Below are positions 16,757 through 30,500 of a DNA stretch of 34,943 nt, piece by piece. The translations under genes and the position numbers were made by a program. A model generated the notes under the pieces. The model was not told the DNA's origin, searched no databases, and was given only the letters and a program-made list of their open reading frames with translations. The stretch comes from Candidatus Hydrogenedentota bacterium (GTDB lineage Bacteria > Hydrogenedentota > Hydrogenedentia > Hydrogenedentales > JAGMZX01). The stretch covers positions 1 through 34,943 of the forward strand of contig JAGMZX010000052.1 in NCBI GenBank assembly GCA_018005585.1. Reading direction: 5' to 3'. Within the stretch, counting starts at the first letter, position 1; each line of letters starts with the position of its first letter.

Positions 16757-17704
16757 TTACCGCGGCACGGGAATCCGCTGGACAACATCCCTGATCACGC
16801 GTCCCCGCTCGTCCGCGGCCGTGGCAAGGTCAGCGCCCCGCGACTTCACCAGTATCCGATGCGCCAGCAATGGAACCGCCATCACCTTGACGTCGCCAGG
16901 CGTGACAAAATCGCGCCCCTCGACCACCGCACGCGCTTGACACGCCTCGTAGAACGTGAGCGAACCGCGCGGGCTGGCCCCCAGCATCACTTGCTCATGC
17001 TCGCGCGTGCCCTGGATGATGTCCAGGATATACCGGGCAACGCTTTCGTCCACGCGCGCCTGGCCCACTGCGTCCTGCAACGCCACCAGTTCCTCGCCCG
17101 TGAGTACGGGCTGCAGGTTCTCCAGCTCCTTGCGCGGGTCCCTGCGGCGCATGATGCGCAGTTCGTCATCGGCCGGCGGATACCCCATCGTCACGCGCAG
17201 CATGAAACGGTCCAGTTGCGACTCAGGCAACGTATAGGTGCCCTCGTACTCAACGGGGTTCTGCGTGGCCATGACGATGAACGGCCGCGCCAGTTCGTAC
17301 GGCCTGCCGTCCACGGTGACCTGATATTCGCTCATGGCCTCCAGCAGCGCGCTCTGCGTCTTGGGCGGCGTACGGTTGATTTCGTCCGCCAACACAACAT
17401 TCGCGAAAATCGGTCCCTTGCGGAACACAAACTCATTCGACCGCGGGTCCAGCACCGACACGCCCAGGATGTCCGATGGCAACATGTCGCTGGTGAACTG
17501 AATGCGGCTGAACGTGCACTGCATCGAGCGCGCGATCGCCTGGGCAATCGTCGTCTTCCCGATGCCGGGCACGTCCTCAATCAGGATGTGTCCGCGGGCC
17601 AGCAGACCCGTCACGCACAACTTGACGACATCATGCTTCCCAAAAACGACCCGTTCAATGTTCTCAATCAGATGTTGAATACGCTGCGCGGCGGCACTAT
17701 CCAT
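16757..17704 (-). CDS. MoxR-family AAA+ ATPase
   Basis: A 315-residue MoxR ATPase. Walker A is EDVPGIGKTT (43-52), Walker B VVLADEINR (103-111), sensor 1 MATQNP (145-150), then EGTYTLPESQLDRFMLR (154-170). The C-terminal lid includes ASPRGSL. MoxR proteins act as chaperone-like ATPases for the VWA/DUF58 partner encoded next. The ATG at 17704 has GGAG six bases upstream; the frame can be extended 50 residues but without family homology. First gene of the MoxR-DUF58-transglutaminase operon. Confidence 0.95.
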   Translation of the reverse strand: MDSAAAQRIQHLIENIERVVFGKHDVVKLCVTGLLARGHILIEDVPGIGKTTIAQAIARSMQCTFSRIQFTSDMLPSDILGVSVLDPRSNEFVFRKGPIFANVVLADEINRTPPKTQSALLEAMSEYQVTVDGRPYELARPFIVMATQNPVEYEGTYTLPESQLDRFMLRVTMGYPPADDELRIMRRRDPRKELENLQPVLTGEELVALQDAVGQARVDESVARYILDIIQGTREHEQVMLGASPRGSLTFYEACQARAVVEGRDFVTPGDVKVMAVPLLAHRILVKSRGADLATAADERGRVIRDVVQRIPVPR

Positions 17705-17863
17705 GTACAACTCCGTGGACCGTTGCTTCAGGCCCTTACACGCGCCCGCTTCGGGCACCGCCCCGACCGCAACCCCTGAGAAAAAACACCCGCCCGGCCG
17801 TCTTATTCCGCCGGGAAGGCGCCACGCGATTCGCGGGACGCCAATATCAGGCAAAAGACGCGC

Positions 17864-22352
<4,489 letters not shown>

Positions 22353-22394
22353 CGGCCCTGGAACCGCGCGCCGGTCCGGGCGGATTAACGGCAC

Positions 22395-23159
22395 ATGACG
22401 GCGAACATCATCGAAGTGCAAGATTTGGTCACCCATTACGGGGAGAAACAGATCCTTGGCGGCGTGTCCTTCGCTGTGACGGCCGGCGAGGTGACCCTCG
22501 TGATCGGCGGCAGCGGCTGCGGCAAAACCACGCTTCTGAAGCACATGTGCGGCCTGCTGAAACCCACGTCGGGCCGGATCGTTTACCAGGGCGCCGATAT
22601 CACCAAGATGGACGAAGAAGAAATCGCGCACATGCAGCGGAACATCGGCATCGCTTTCCAGACCAGCGGCCTGTTGAATTCGATGACGGTGGGCGAGAAC
22701 GTCGCGCTGCCGCTGCGCGAATATGGCGCGTGCGAAGAACGCCTGGTCGACGCGATCGTGCGCATGAAGTTGAGCCTGGTCGGCCTCGCGGGCGCCGAGG
22801 ACCTGATGCCGGACGAACTCTCGGGCGGCATGCGCAAGCGCGCCGGCCTCGCGCGCGCCATTGCGCTGGACCCCCCACTCGTGTACTTTGACGAGCCGTC
22901 CGCAGGCCTCGACCCGATCATGGCCTCGGGGCTTGACGAGGTCATCCTGAGACTGAAGCGGGTGCTCGGGATCACCTTCGTCATCGTCACGCACGAATTG
23001 CAGTCGATTCGCAAGATTGCAGACCGTATACTCATGCTGGATCAGGGCCGCGCCATATTCTTCGGCACGCTGGGCGACGTCGAACACACCAGCGTTGAGC
23101 GGGTCCGGCAGTTTTTTGAACGGCGGCCCGACGCGTATATCATGCAGCGCAGCATTTAG
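22395..23159 (+). CDS. mlaF: MlaF-type ABC transporter ATPase
   Basis: A 254-residue ATP-binding subunit. Walker A is GGSGCGKTT (38-46), the Q-loop is AFQTSGLL (Q89), the signature ELSGGMRKRAGLARA is at 141-155, Walker B LVYFDEPSAGLDP at 162-174, and the H-loop is H200. The FQTSGLLNSMTVGENV stretch and LSGGMRKR are typical of the MlaF/TTG2A branch. It powers the STAS-MlaE permease encoded 42 bp upstream. Confidence 0.95.
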   Translation: MTANIIEVQDLVTHYGEKQILGGVSFAVTAGEVTLVIGGSGCGKTTLLKHMCGLLKPTSGRIVYQGADITKMDEEEIAHMQRNIGIAFQTSGLLNSMTVGENVALPLREYGACEERLVDAIVRMKLSLVGLAGAEDLMPDELSGGMRKRAGLARAIALDPPLVYFDEPSAGLDPIMASGLDEVILRLKRVLGITFVIVTHELQSIRKIADRILMLDQGRAIFFGTLGDVEHTSVERVRQFFERRPDAYIMQRSI

Positions 23160-23177
23160 GAGAGGAAGGAACACGGG

Positions 23178-24146
23178 GTGGCAACACGCAAGCAAAAAGT
23201 GAAAGTCGGGCTGTTCCTCTTCGTCTGTTTTGCGCTGGCCGCAATCGGGCTTTCGCTCGTGGCCGGGCTGCATGAGGACCGCGGCGTTCACCATTGGATC
23301 GTCTTCGAGGAGTCCGTGCTCGGCCTCTACGACGGCAGCACGGTCGAATACATGGGCGTGCCCATCGGCAAGGTGCGCAACATCACTGTCACCCGCCAGA
23401 ACCTGGTTAGAGTCGAAATCGTGATCGACCCGAACAAGGCCACGCTGTACAACGGTGTCGAGGCCCGGCTCGTGGTCTCGAGCATTGCGGCGGGAACCCT
23501 CGCCGTCTCCGTGAGCGGCGGCAACCATAACAGCGGAGAACTGCCGCCGAACAGCACGATTCCCTCGAAAGTCTCCGCGCTCACCGCCATCAGCACCCAA
23601 CTCGAGCAGCTGATGGAGAAATTCGCCGCTATTTCCGACGGCGTAACCTCGGGACTGGAGGGTCTGGAAGAGGGCAGCCTGACCAAGGTCATCGATGAAT
23701 CGGGCAATCTCGTCGCGGACGCGCGGGCCATGGTCCGGGAAGCCACGGAGACGTTGAAGTACGTGCGCGAAGAAACCGACGGCGCCCTGGACCAGATTCT
23801 CGATGCGGCGGAAAGCATCAAGACATTTGCGGACAGCGCCAAGGACCTCGCGGGTACGCTGCAGACGAAACTGGCACCCGTTGAATTGACGCAAATCGAG
23901 GAAAGCCTTGAAAGGGTTCTCGAGAACGCGTCGAATCTCACGGCGCAACTCGAAAAAACGGCATCGGGACTGGACGACACCCTCGCGAACGTAACGCACG
24001 AGACGGGCAACGTCGAGTTTTCGTTGCGCACAAGCCTGCGCGAACTGGATGACACGCTCGCGTCGCTGCGGCAGTTGAGCGACCAGTTGCGCGACGACCC
24101 GGCATCGCTGCTGCGCGGCCGAAGCGCCGCGGAAGAGAGGAAATAG
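23178..24146 (+). CDS. mlaD: MCE/MlaD-family lipid-transport protein
   Basis: A 322-residue protein with one N-terminal membrane helix (about 11-30) and an MCE domain (about 36-118) containing ESVLGLYDGSTVEYMGVPIG and ARLVVSSIAAGTLAVSV. A long helical tail of about 190 residues, predicted coiled coil, follows; this is longer than in E. coli MlaD and like the PqiB/Mce-type tails that form a channel across the periplasm. It starts with GTG behind AGGAAGGA. One base separates its stop from the lipoprotein gene. Confidence 0.93.
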   Translation: MATRKQKVKVGLFLFVCFALAAIGLSLVAGLHEDRGVHHWIVFEESVLGLYDGSTVEYMGVPIGKVRNITVTRQNLVRVEIVIDPNKATLYNGVEARLVVSSIAAGTLAVSVSGGNHNSGELPPNSTIPSKVSALTAISTQLEQLMEKFAAISDGVTSGLEGLEEGSLTKVIDESGNLVADARAMVREATETLKYVREETDGALDQILDAAESIKTFADSAKDLAGTLQTKLAPVELTQIEESLERVLENASNLTAQLEKTASGLDDTLANVTHETGNVEFSLRTSLRELDDTLASLRQLSDQLRDDPASLLRGRSAAEERK

Positions 24147-24147
24147 T

Positions 24148-24813
24148 ATGCGACATTGGCTCTTGGCCGTGACCTGCATGGCGATGGCGGGATGCCTCTC
24201 GCACAAGGCCGCGCCCACGCGGTTCTTTCTGATCGAGCCGTCCGCGGCCCTGCACCAGCATGATATGCCGTCGCCCGCCGCGATGTCCCCGGACGAGGCC
24301 CCTGCCGGCCCGGCGCCCGCGCCGCCGCCCGCCGCGCCTGCGTCGCTGACGCTCGGTCTCCGTCCCTTCCTCTCCGCGAAGCCCTATGGGCAGCCGCTCG
24401 CGTATCTGGGCGAAAACCACGAACTCGTGTTCCGCGAACGCATCCATTGGGCGGAACCGCCCGCGGAGGTCGTCACGCGCGCCGTGCGCGATGCCGTAGC
24501 CGCGTCCGGGCGCTTCCAGGATGTCGGTGATGCGGCCGACATGGCCCGGCCCGACCTTATCCTTACGGGCGAGGTGCGCCGTTTCCTCGAAAACCGCACC
24601 GTTACCCCCGCCATGGCGGAGGTAGCCGTCCACATCGAAGTGCGCGAGGCCCGCGGCGTGCGCCTGCTCTGGGCGGGCCTGCTCCGCGCCCTGGAACCGG
24701 TCCATGAAGATACGCCCGGCGCGCTGAGCGAAGCCCTGAGCGAAGCAGTGGCCCGTATCGCGGACGACGCCGCGCGGACACTGGCGGGCGTTCCTCTGCC
24801 CGAGGCCCCCTGA
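24148..24813 (+). CDS. ABC-transport auxiliary lipoprotein (PqiC-like)
   Basis: A 221-residue lipoprotein: signal WLLAVTCMAMAGC with lipobox AMAGC and lipidated Cys16. The start TRFFLIEPS, a Pro/Ala-rich insertion (about 45-70) and LTLGLRPFLSAKPYGQPLAYL resemble the ABC_trans_aux/PqiC family that partners MCE proteins at the outer membrane. The C-terminal helix has SEALSEAVARIADDAARTL. The stop overlaps the next ATG (TGATG). Family assignment rests on the layout and short motifs. Confidence 0.8.
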   Translation: MRHWLLAVTCMAMAGCLSHKAAPTRFFLIEPSAALHQHDMPSPAAMSPDEAPAGPAPAPPPAAPASLTLGLRPFLSAKPYGQPLAYLGENHELVFRERIHWAEPPAEVVTRAVRDAVAASGRFQDVGDAADMARPDLILTGEVRRFLENRTVTPAMAEVAVHIEVREARGVRLLWAGLLRALEPVHEDTPGALSEALSEAVARIADDAARTLAGVPLPEAP

Positions 24814-26144
24814 TGGGCGAATTGGTCTACACGTTCGCCGGTATGGCCGCACGCCACCGGGACGGCGCCACTTGCTTGAACGGCATGCGCCTGCTCGCCG
24901 ACACGCTCCACCCTCACGGCGTGCGCATCACGTGGCTGGTAAGCCCGGATTCGGCCCGGATCGCCGCGGCCCAATTGACGGACTGGCATGAACGGTTTGG
25001 CGATGACGTCGCGCTGGCCACGCCGGAGCTTACCTCGGGCATCGCGGCGCGTTACCAAGGCGATTTCGAAACGAAAAAAGCCCAGATAGCCGGCGAACGC
25101 GGCCTCGTCCGCGCCGCGCTGCCGTGGGCCGAAGTGTCCATCGCCGCGGGCAACCACACGGATCCGGACATCGCGCGGCTGCTCGACGCGCTGGGCTTCG
25201 AGGGGCTCTGGGGCTTCTGCTGGGAGCAGATCGAGGTGGACGCAATCACGGACCGCGGCTGCCCCTGGGGCTTCTATTACATGGACCCGGAGGACCGCCT
25301 GCGCCCTGCGGAAGGCCGCGGCGTAATCGCCATGGAATGGACGGCCCGCGACCTGCTCAAGTCGTTTCACAGCGGCAACCCGTGCCTGTACTCCACCGAC
25401 CCGAACGATGTCGCGCGCGGCGGTCTCTGTTCCTGGGAAAACATCGGCTATTGGAAGAAATTGGCGGACAACTACCGGCGCAACGCGCACTGGAACGGCC
25501 AAGTGGTCCTCGTGCAGCATCAGGAAGCCCACGAGATGGAGCGCGCCGAGGGCTGGCGCTGTTATACCGAGGAGGATATCCGCGAAGCGGCTGTCATGCT
25601 GGACGCATTCGCGGCTTACGTGGCGCCGCACGCCCGCGTCATGACGCTCGCCGAGGCCGCCCGCGCATACCGCGAACGCAACCCGCATACGGCGTCCTCG
25701 TATATGCTCTGGGAAGACACGCCCCATCCGCCGCCCAATCCCGCTTATACCTGGAGCACCTGCCCCGGCCCATGGCCAAGAACCTTCCTCTATTACGACC
25801 GTGGGGCGCAGATGATGTTTGTACAGGGCAAGACCGAACCCGTGTGCCTGCGCAACTATCACCGGTCCTGGGACACGCGCACCTACTATGCGGAACCGGT
25901 TATCCCGCGCGCGCGTCTCCTCCGCGACGTCCGGCACACGTGGAGCCGCGAGATCGAAATAGCCGTCGAGAGTCACGCCGCAATGCCCTATGGCCTGGCC
26001 CTGTGGGACGACTACAGCCTGTACCAGATCGCCGAAGCGCCCGGCCTCATCGAGGGCAAAATCCTGCCGCGCGAACTCCTCTTCCTGCGCTACGACCTAA
26101 AGCCCGGCACGAATACCCTCCTGGTCCGCCTCGCGGGGAAATAG
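24813..26144 (+). CDS. deacetylase/glycosidase-fold-like protein, function unknown
   Basis: A 443-residue protein with no signal peptide. The N-terminal ~290 residues look like a (beta/alpha)-barrel of the polysaccharide-deacetylase or GH57-like type: ITWLVSP (39-45), the DW-HERFGDDVALATPEL stretch (57-73), VSIAAGNHTDPDI (108-120), GLWGFCWEQ (131-139), and VVLVQHQEAHEME (231-243). The His residues in NHTD and HQEAHE could bind metal or act in catalysis. The C-terminal ~150 residues look beta-rich. The gene overlaps the lipoprotein stop, so it is cotranslated with the Mla-type operon. A role in glycan or lipid editing is inference; I cannot name the reaction. Confidence 0.75.
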   Translation: MGELVYTFAGMAARHRDGATCLNGMRLLADTLHPHGVRITWLVSPDSARIAAAQLTDWHERFGDDVALATPELTSGIAARYQGDFETKKAQIAGERGLVRAALPWAEVSIAAGNHTDPDIARLLDALGFEGLWGFCWEQIEVDAITDRGCPWGFYYMDPEDRLRPAEGRGVIAMEWTARDLLKSFHSGNPCLYSTDPNDVARGGLCSWENIGYWKKLADNYRRNAHWNGQVVLVQHQEAHEMERAEGWRCYTEEDIREAAVMLDAFAAYVAPHARVMTLAEAARAYRERNPHTASSYMLWEDTPHPPPNPAYTWSTCPGPWPRTFLYYDRGAQMMFVQGKTEPVCLRNYHRSWDTRTYYAEPVIPRARLLRDVRHTWSREIEIAVESHAAMPYGLALWDDYSLYQIAEAPGLIEGKILPRELLFLRYDLKPGTNTLLVRLAGK

Positions 26145-26225
26145 CCGCGCGACTCAACATCCCGTCTATCCTGCTATTGCGCGCCCGTTCGCGTTGGTCC
26201 GCCCCCGGGCGTCGCGCACCGCGGC

Positions 26226-27002
26226 TCAGGCGCCCTCGTTCAGGTCCGGCTCGCGAAACCCGGCAAACAGGCGCGGCTGATACACGCCCAGCTTGCCGAG
26301 GCGGTATTGCAGCCCGGTTCGGAGGCAGCCAAAGCCGTAGCGCACGCTGCGCGTGAAATTGATCGACGACGCCTCCTCGAAATAGCGCGTCGGGCAGGTA
26401 ATCTCCGCAACCGTGTAGCCCAGCCACAGGACCTGCGCAAGCATCTGGTTGTCGAACACGAAATCATCCGAATTCCTTTCGAGCGGCAGCCGCTCCAGCA
26501 ATTCGCGCGAAAAGGCGCGGAATCCCGTGTGATATTCAGACAGTTTCGCGCCGGTCAGCAGGTTCTCGAAGAAGGTCAGGCCGCGATTCGCCACATATTT
26601 CCACAGCGGCATCCCCTGCGCCAGTGCGCCGCCGCCCAGAATCCGCGAACCCAGCACGCACGCATACAGACCGTTCCCGATCAGCGACACCATCGCCGGG
26701 ATCAGCTTCGGCGTGTATTGATAATCCGGATGCACCATGACCACGATGTCCGCGCCCGCCTCCAGCGCGAGCCGGTAGCACGTCTTCTGGTTCGCGCCGT
26801 AGCCCGCGTTGCGCGGATGCACAGCCACGGTCGTGTCCGCAAGCGTGCGCGCAATCGCCGCCGTGTCGTCGCCGCTGGCGTCGTCCACCACAATCACGCG
26901 ATCAACCACTCCCTGCTCCATCACCTCGTCATGCGTGCGCCGCAGCGTCTGCCCCGCGTTATACGCCGGCATGACCACGACTACCTTCTTGCCCTTGTAC
27001 AT
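26226..27002 (-). CDS. family 2 glycosyltransferase, dolichol-phosphate-mannosyltransferase-like
   Basis: A 258-residue GT-A enzyme: [14 protein letters not shown] (7-20), [12 protein letters not shown] (36-47), [19 protein letters not shown] (62-80), and the catalytic-loop HPDYQYTP (91-98) in place of DxD. It then has LGSRILGGG, and the typical DPM1/GtrB-like C-terminus with [26 protein letters not shown] and [16 protein letters not shown]. Such enzymes usually transfer a sugar to a polyprenyl phosphate or related carrier. No C-terminal membrane domain is present. The start at 27002 fits the motif-rich N-terminus; the upstream extension is not homologous. Convergent with the preceding gene. 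Confidence 0.92.
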   Translation of the reverse strand: MYKGKKVVVVMPAYNAGQTLRRTHDEVMEQGVVDRVIVVDDASGDDTAAIARTLADTTVAVHPRNAGYGANQKTCYRLALEAGADIVVMVHPDYQYTPKLIPAMVSLIGNGLYACVLGSRILGGGALAQGMPLWKYVANRGLTFFENLLTGAKLSEYHTGFRAFSRELLERLPLERNSDDFVFDNQMLAQVLWLGYTVAEITCPTRYFEEASSINFTRSVRYGFGCLRTGLQYRLGKLGVYQPRLFAGFREPDLNEGA

Positions 27003-27534
27003 GGGTCCGTCCCCTGGCCGCGCTGCGGTGCCGCAACCGCGGCCGTCCGTCCCTACTATACGAGATACACCGGAACACGGCAAAGGCGCGTTTCTCAAGG
27101 GGCAAATACGGCCCGCTCATGGTCATGGAGACTCTTGACACCAAGGCGCCTCCGGGATTAGTGTTTTCTTGGATGAGGGAGTAGTCACTGCCATCAGAGA
27201 AGGAGCCGTTTTTCTGCCGTTTGTCCGGTGCTCCGCGTCAGGAAAGCGCGCATGGAAAACGGACGCCACGGTGACGCAGTGCATTGACACCGGAGCCTGA
27301 GGAATCGGGTGCCGGAACCTGCGGCGGCCGGGCGCAGGGAAACAGGACGGAGAAGGAGGTTCATGAGGTGAGGGTGGCGGTAGTGACCGATCGATTCCGG
27401 TTTTACGGCTGTTCCTGCCTTTTCAGGGGACCTATCGTTGTCCGCGCGTCTTCGAGCACGTGTTGCGCGAGACTCGTTCGGCTGTCTTGTGATTCCTGCC
27501 GGGCCCGTGGAGGCCCACATAGGAGACGTTCGCC
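27003..27534. other. long leader/intergenic region upstream of the giant surface protein
   Basis: A 532-bp gap between divergent genes. It has two perfect TTGACA hexamers (27135-27140 and 27284-27289) without good -10 partners. It also holds a nested inverted repeat at 27225-27293, and a strong Shine-Dalgarno AAGGAGG (27353-27359) followed by ATG-AGG-TGA at 27363 and a GTG at 27368. The GTG frame runs to 27676 across the start of the next gene and encodes a Cys/Arg-rich unlikely protein. I do not recognise a known riboswitch. Confidence 0.5.
27225..27293 (+). repeat. nested inverted repeat, possible structured leader RNA
   Basis: CCGGTG (27225-27230) pairs with CACCGG (27288-27293), and inside it GCGTCA (27235-27240) pairs with TGACGC (27272-27277). 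The two helices are separated by an asymmetric internal loop and enclose about 31 bases. It lies about 240 nt upstream of the giant gene start. Both helices are short, so chance cannot be excluded. Confidence 0.4.
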
Positions 27535-30500
27535 ATGTACGCCAGCGTCGGACCGGTTTGCAGACTATTCTCAGCTTCTGTCCTGCTCTTCGGCATCGTA
27601 TTCGCCGGGTCGTCCCTGCCCGCGCGCGGCGCGGACTTGGTCGTTACAAGCGATACCGTTCTGGGCCCTGACCTGACCTTGGAGTTTGACAACGTCAAGG
27701 TCGACAACGACGCCACATTGACGCTGCTTGGGTCCATGACCCTCATCGTCAACGGCGAACTCGAGGTCGGCGAAAATTGCACCATTTCCGCGAACGGCAC
27801 CGGGTTCGGCGTGGGCGAAGGGCCGGGCGGAAGTAGTGAATGGTGGCGCGGCGGCAGTTATGGCGGCGTGGGCGGCGGTGGGCCCGCCATCTACGGGTCG
27901 GCGGCGGAACCGGTGGACGAGGGCAGCGGCGGCGGTGAAAGCGCAGGGGGCGGCGCCATCCGGCTCGAAGTGGGCGACACGGCTGTGATCGACGGCACGG
28001 TCAGCGCCAACGGCATCGACACATGCAGCGGCGCGGGCGCCGGCGGCACGGTCTACCTGGTGACCGGCGACTTGGAAGGCAGCGGCGACATCACGGCCAA
28101 CGGCGGCAACAGCACATGCGACAACGGCGGCGGCGGCGGCGGGCGCGTAGCCGTCTATTACACGACGAGTTCGTTTGTGGGCGGCGCCTGGGCCTTCGGC
28201 GGCAGCGGCAGCACGCCGGGAGAAGCGGGAACGGTCGGGTTCTTTGATCAGAGTAACCCGGGCCTTCTCTCTTTACGGGCGGGGCACGCGTGGCGCTTCG
28301 AAGAAGGCGACCCCGTGGAATACAGTACGGTCACGCTTTCCGGCTCGGCCGCCACCTATGAGGGTGGTGTTACGGAAATCACTTCGGCTTTCATGTCCAT
28401 CGAGAACGCTTCGACCCTGGACCTGTACGGGCGCACGTTCCCTTATCCCGTCCTTACATTGAATGTTGGGAGCCTGAATATTGCGGGCACCTCTCAAGTC
28501 CTGGGCAACCTCGTGATTCACGCCACGGAGAATGTCGCGATTGAGGTGGGCAGCGCGGTGGCCGCGTCGGGCGCGGGCAATCCGGCCGGAGCGGGCCCTG
28601 GCGCCGGCAGCGAATGGTGGCGCGGCGGCAGTTACGGCGGCGTGGGCGGCGGCGGACCCGCAACGTACGGTTCGGCGGCGTACCCCACCGACTTCGGCAG
28701 CGGCGGCGGCGAGTCCGGTAGCGGCGGCGCGGTCCGGCTGGACGTAACGGGCGCCCTGACGCTGAACGGCGTGGTAGCCGCGAATGGCGTAGACACGTGT
28801 AGCGGCGCAGGTTCCGGCGGCAGCGTCTACATCACGGCGGGCACACTCGGAGGTTCCGGCGCCATAGAGGCCACAGGCGGCCAGAGCACGTGCGGCGACG
28901 GCGGGGGCGGCGGCGGCCGCATCGCCGTCTATTGCGGCAATCCCGCCTCGGCGTTTCTGGGAATCACCAACGTCAGCGCGGGCGGCGGCGGCGTACTGGC
29001 AGCACCGGGCACGGCCGCATTCTTCGATACGACAAACCCCGATAGCCACAATTTGTATTCAACAGGCTCATGGCGGTTTGAGAACGGCGACCCGACGACC
29101 TACGGCGATGTTACCTTTGCGGATTGCGCGGCGGCCTACCCGCCTGATTCGGGGATCACGGCACAGAGTTTCACGATGCAGGGGGACTCAAGGCTGACGG
29201 CATACGACCGCACCCTGCCGCTCGCGCCGTTCACGCTGGACGTGGCCGGCCTGAGCCTGTTGGACACGAGCATGATCGAAGGCAACATCACGATTAATGC
29301 TTCGGGCGACATTACCATTGAGCAAGATGCGGGCATTTACGCCGACGGCGCCGGCTATCCTGCGCTGTCAGGGCCCGGCGCGGGCTGGGAGTGGTATCGC
29401 GGGGGCAGCTACGGTGGGCGCGGCGCAGACGGACCGGACCCGTACGGTTCGGCGGTCATGCCGGAGGACATGGGCAGCGGCGGCGGCGAAAGCGCGGGCG
29501 GCGGCGCGGTCTTCCTGCAGGCGGCAGGAACGCTGACACTGGCCGGTCAGGTCACTGCGAATGGTCTCGACACCTGCGCCGGCGCGGGGTCCGGCGGCAC
29601 GGTCAACGTGTCGGCGGGCACACTAACGGGTACGGGCATGTTGATTGCCAATGGTGGTGCGAGCACGTGCGGCAACGGCGGCGGCGGCGGCGGACGCGTG
29701 GTGCTCTACTATGGCGACGGCGCGCCGGGAGTCCTGTTGGCAGCCTCGGGCGGCGGCGGCGGCGCGGTCGGCGCGGATGGCACGTGCGGATTGTTCAATA
29801 ACGGCGACCCCGCCAACGTGGATTTTACGAGCGGGCCATGCTGGCGCTTCCAGAATAATGACGCCGGACTGGTGGCCTATCACGACATGCTCCTGAGCCA
29901 CGCCTCGACGACGTTTGAAGACGGTGTCAGTCTGGACGCATCCGGGTCGGTCACGATCAGTGACGGGACCTCCCTGAGCCCATTCGAGAGCAGGTCCGGC
30001 GCGCTCGAACTCACGTGCACCTCACTGACGGTCGGCAATGCCAATTCCACACTCACTGGAAACATCACCGTACACGCGGGAGACATGGCCCTGGAGTCAT
30101 CCTGCCATCTGTCCGCCGACGGTTGCGGCTACGGTCCCAATGAAGGGCCCGGCGGCGCCGCGGATTGGTACATCGGCGGCAGTCACGGCGGCCGCGGCGG
30201 ATCCGGCGCGGAGCCCTATGGTTCGGCGGTTGCGCCGGTCGAGCGTGGCAGCGGCGGCGGCGACACGGGCGGCTACGGCGGCGGCGCGATTCGGCTCGAT
30301 ATCAGCGGTACGCTGACAATCGACGGCCTCGTGAGTGCGACTGCCCAAGATACGTGTGACGGCGCAGGGGCGGGTGGCAGCATCTACATCACCGCAAACG
30401 AATTGGCTGGAATGGGGAACCTCATCGCAAATGGCGGTAACAGCACCTGCGGTAATGACGGCGGCGGCGGCGGCCGTATCGCCGTCTATGCGGCAACCGG

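Noticed and set aside
15585-16940. 451-codon plus-strand frame opposite DUF58
   Set aside because: The sense strand carries the DUF58 signature and conserved MoxR operon order; the antisense product is basic and has no domain.
24384-25976. 530-codon minus-strand frame opposite the lipoprotein and barrel-protein genes
   Set aside because: No domains or start signals, and it overlaps two sense genes that are tightly coupled to the upstream operon.
27225-27293. c-di-GMP-I (GEMM) or cobalamin riboswitch
   Set aside because: I compared the GGACGC-containing stretch and the leader with the conserved cores I know; order and spacing do not fit either class.
27368-27676. 102-codon GTG-started frame behind a strong Shine-Dalgarno
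   Set aside because: The product is Cys/Arg/Ser-rich, resembles no family, and overlaps the signal-peptide region of the giant gene out of frame. I keep the Shine-Dalgarno as a finding but not the gene.
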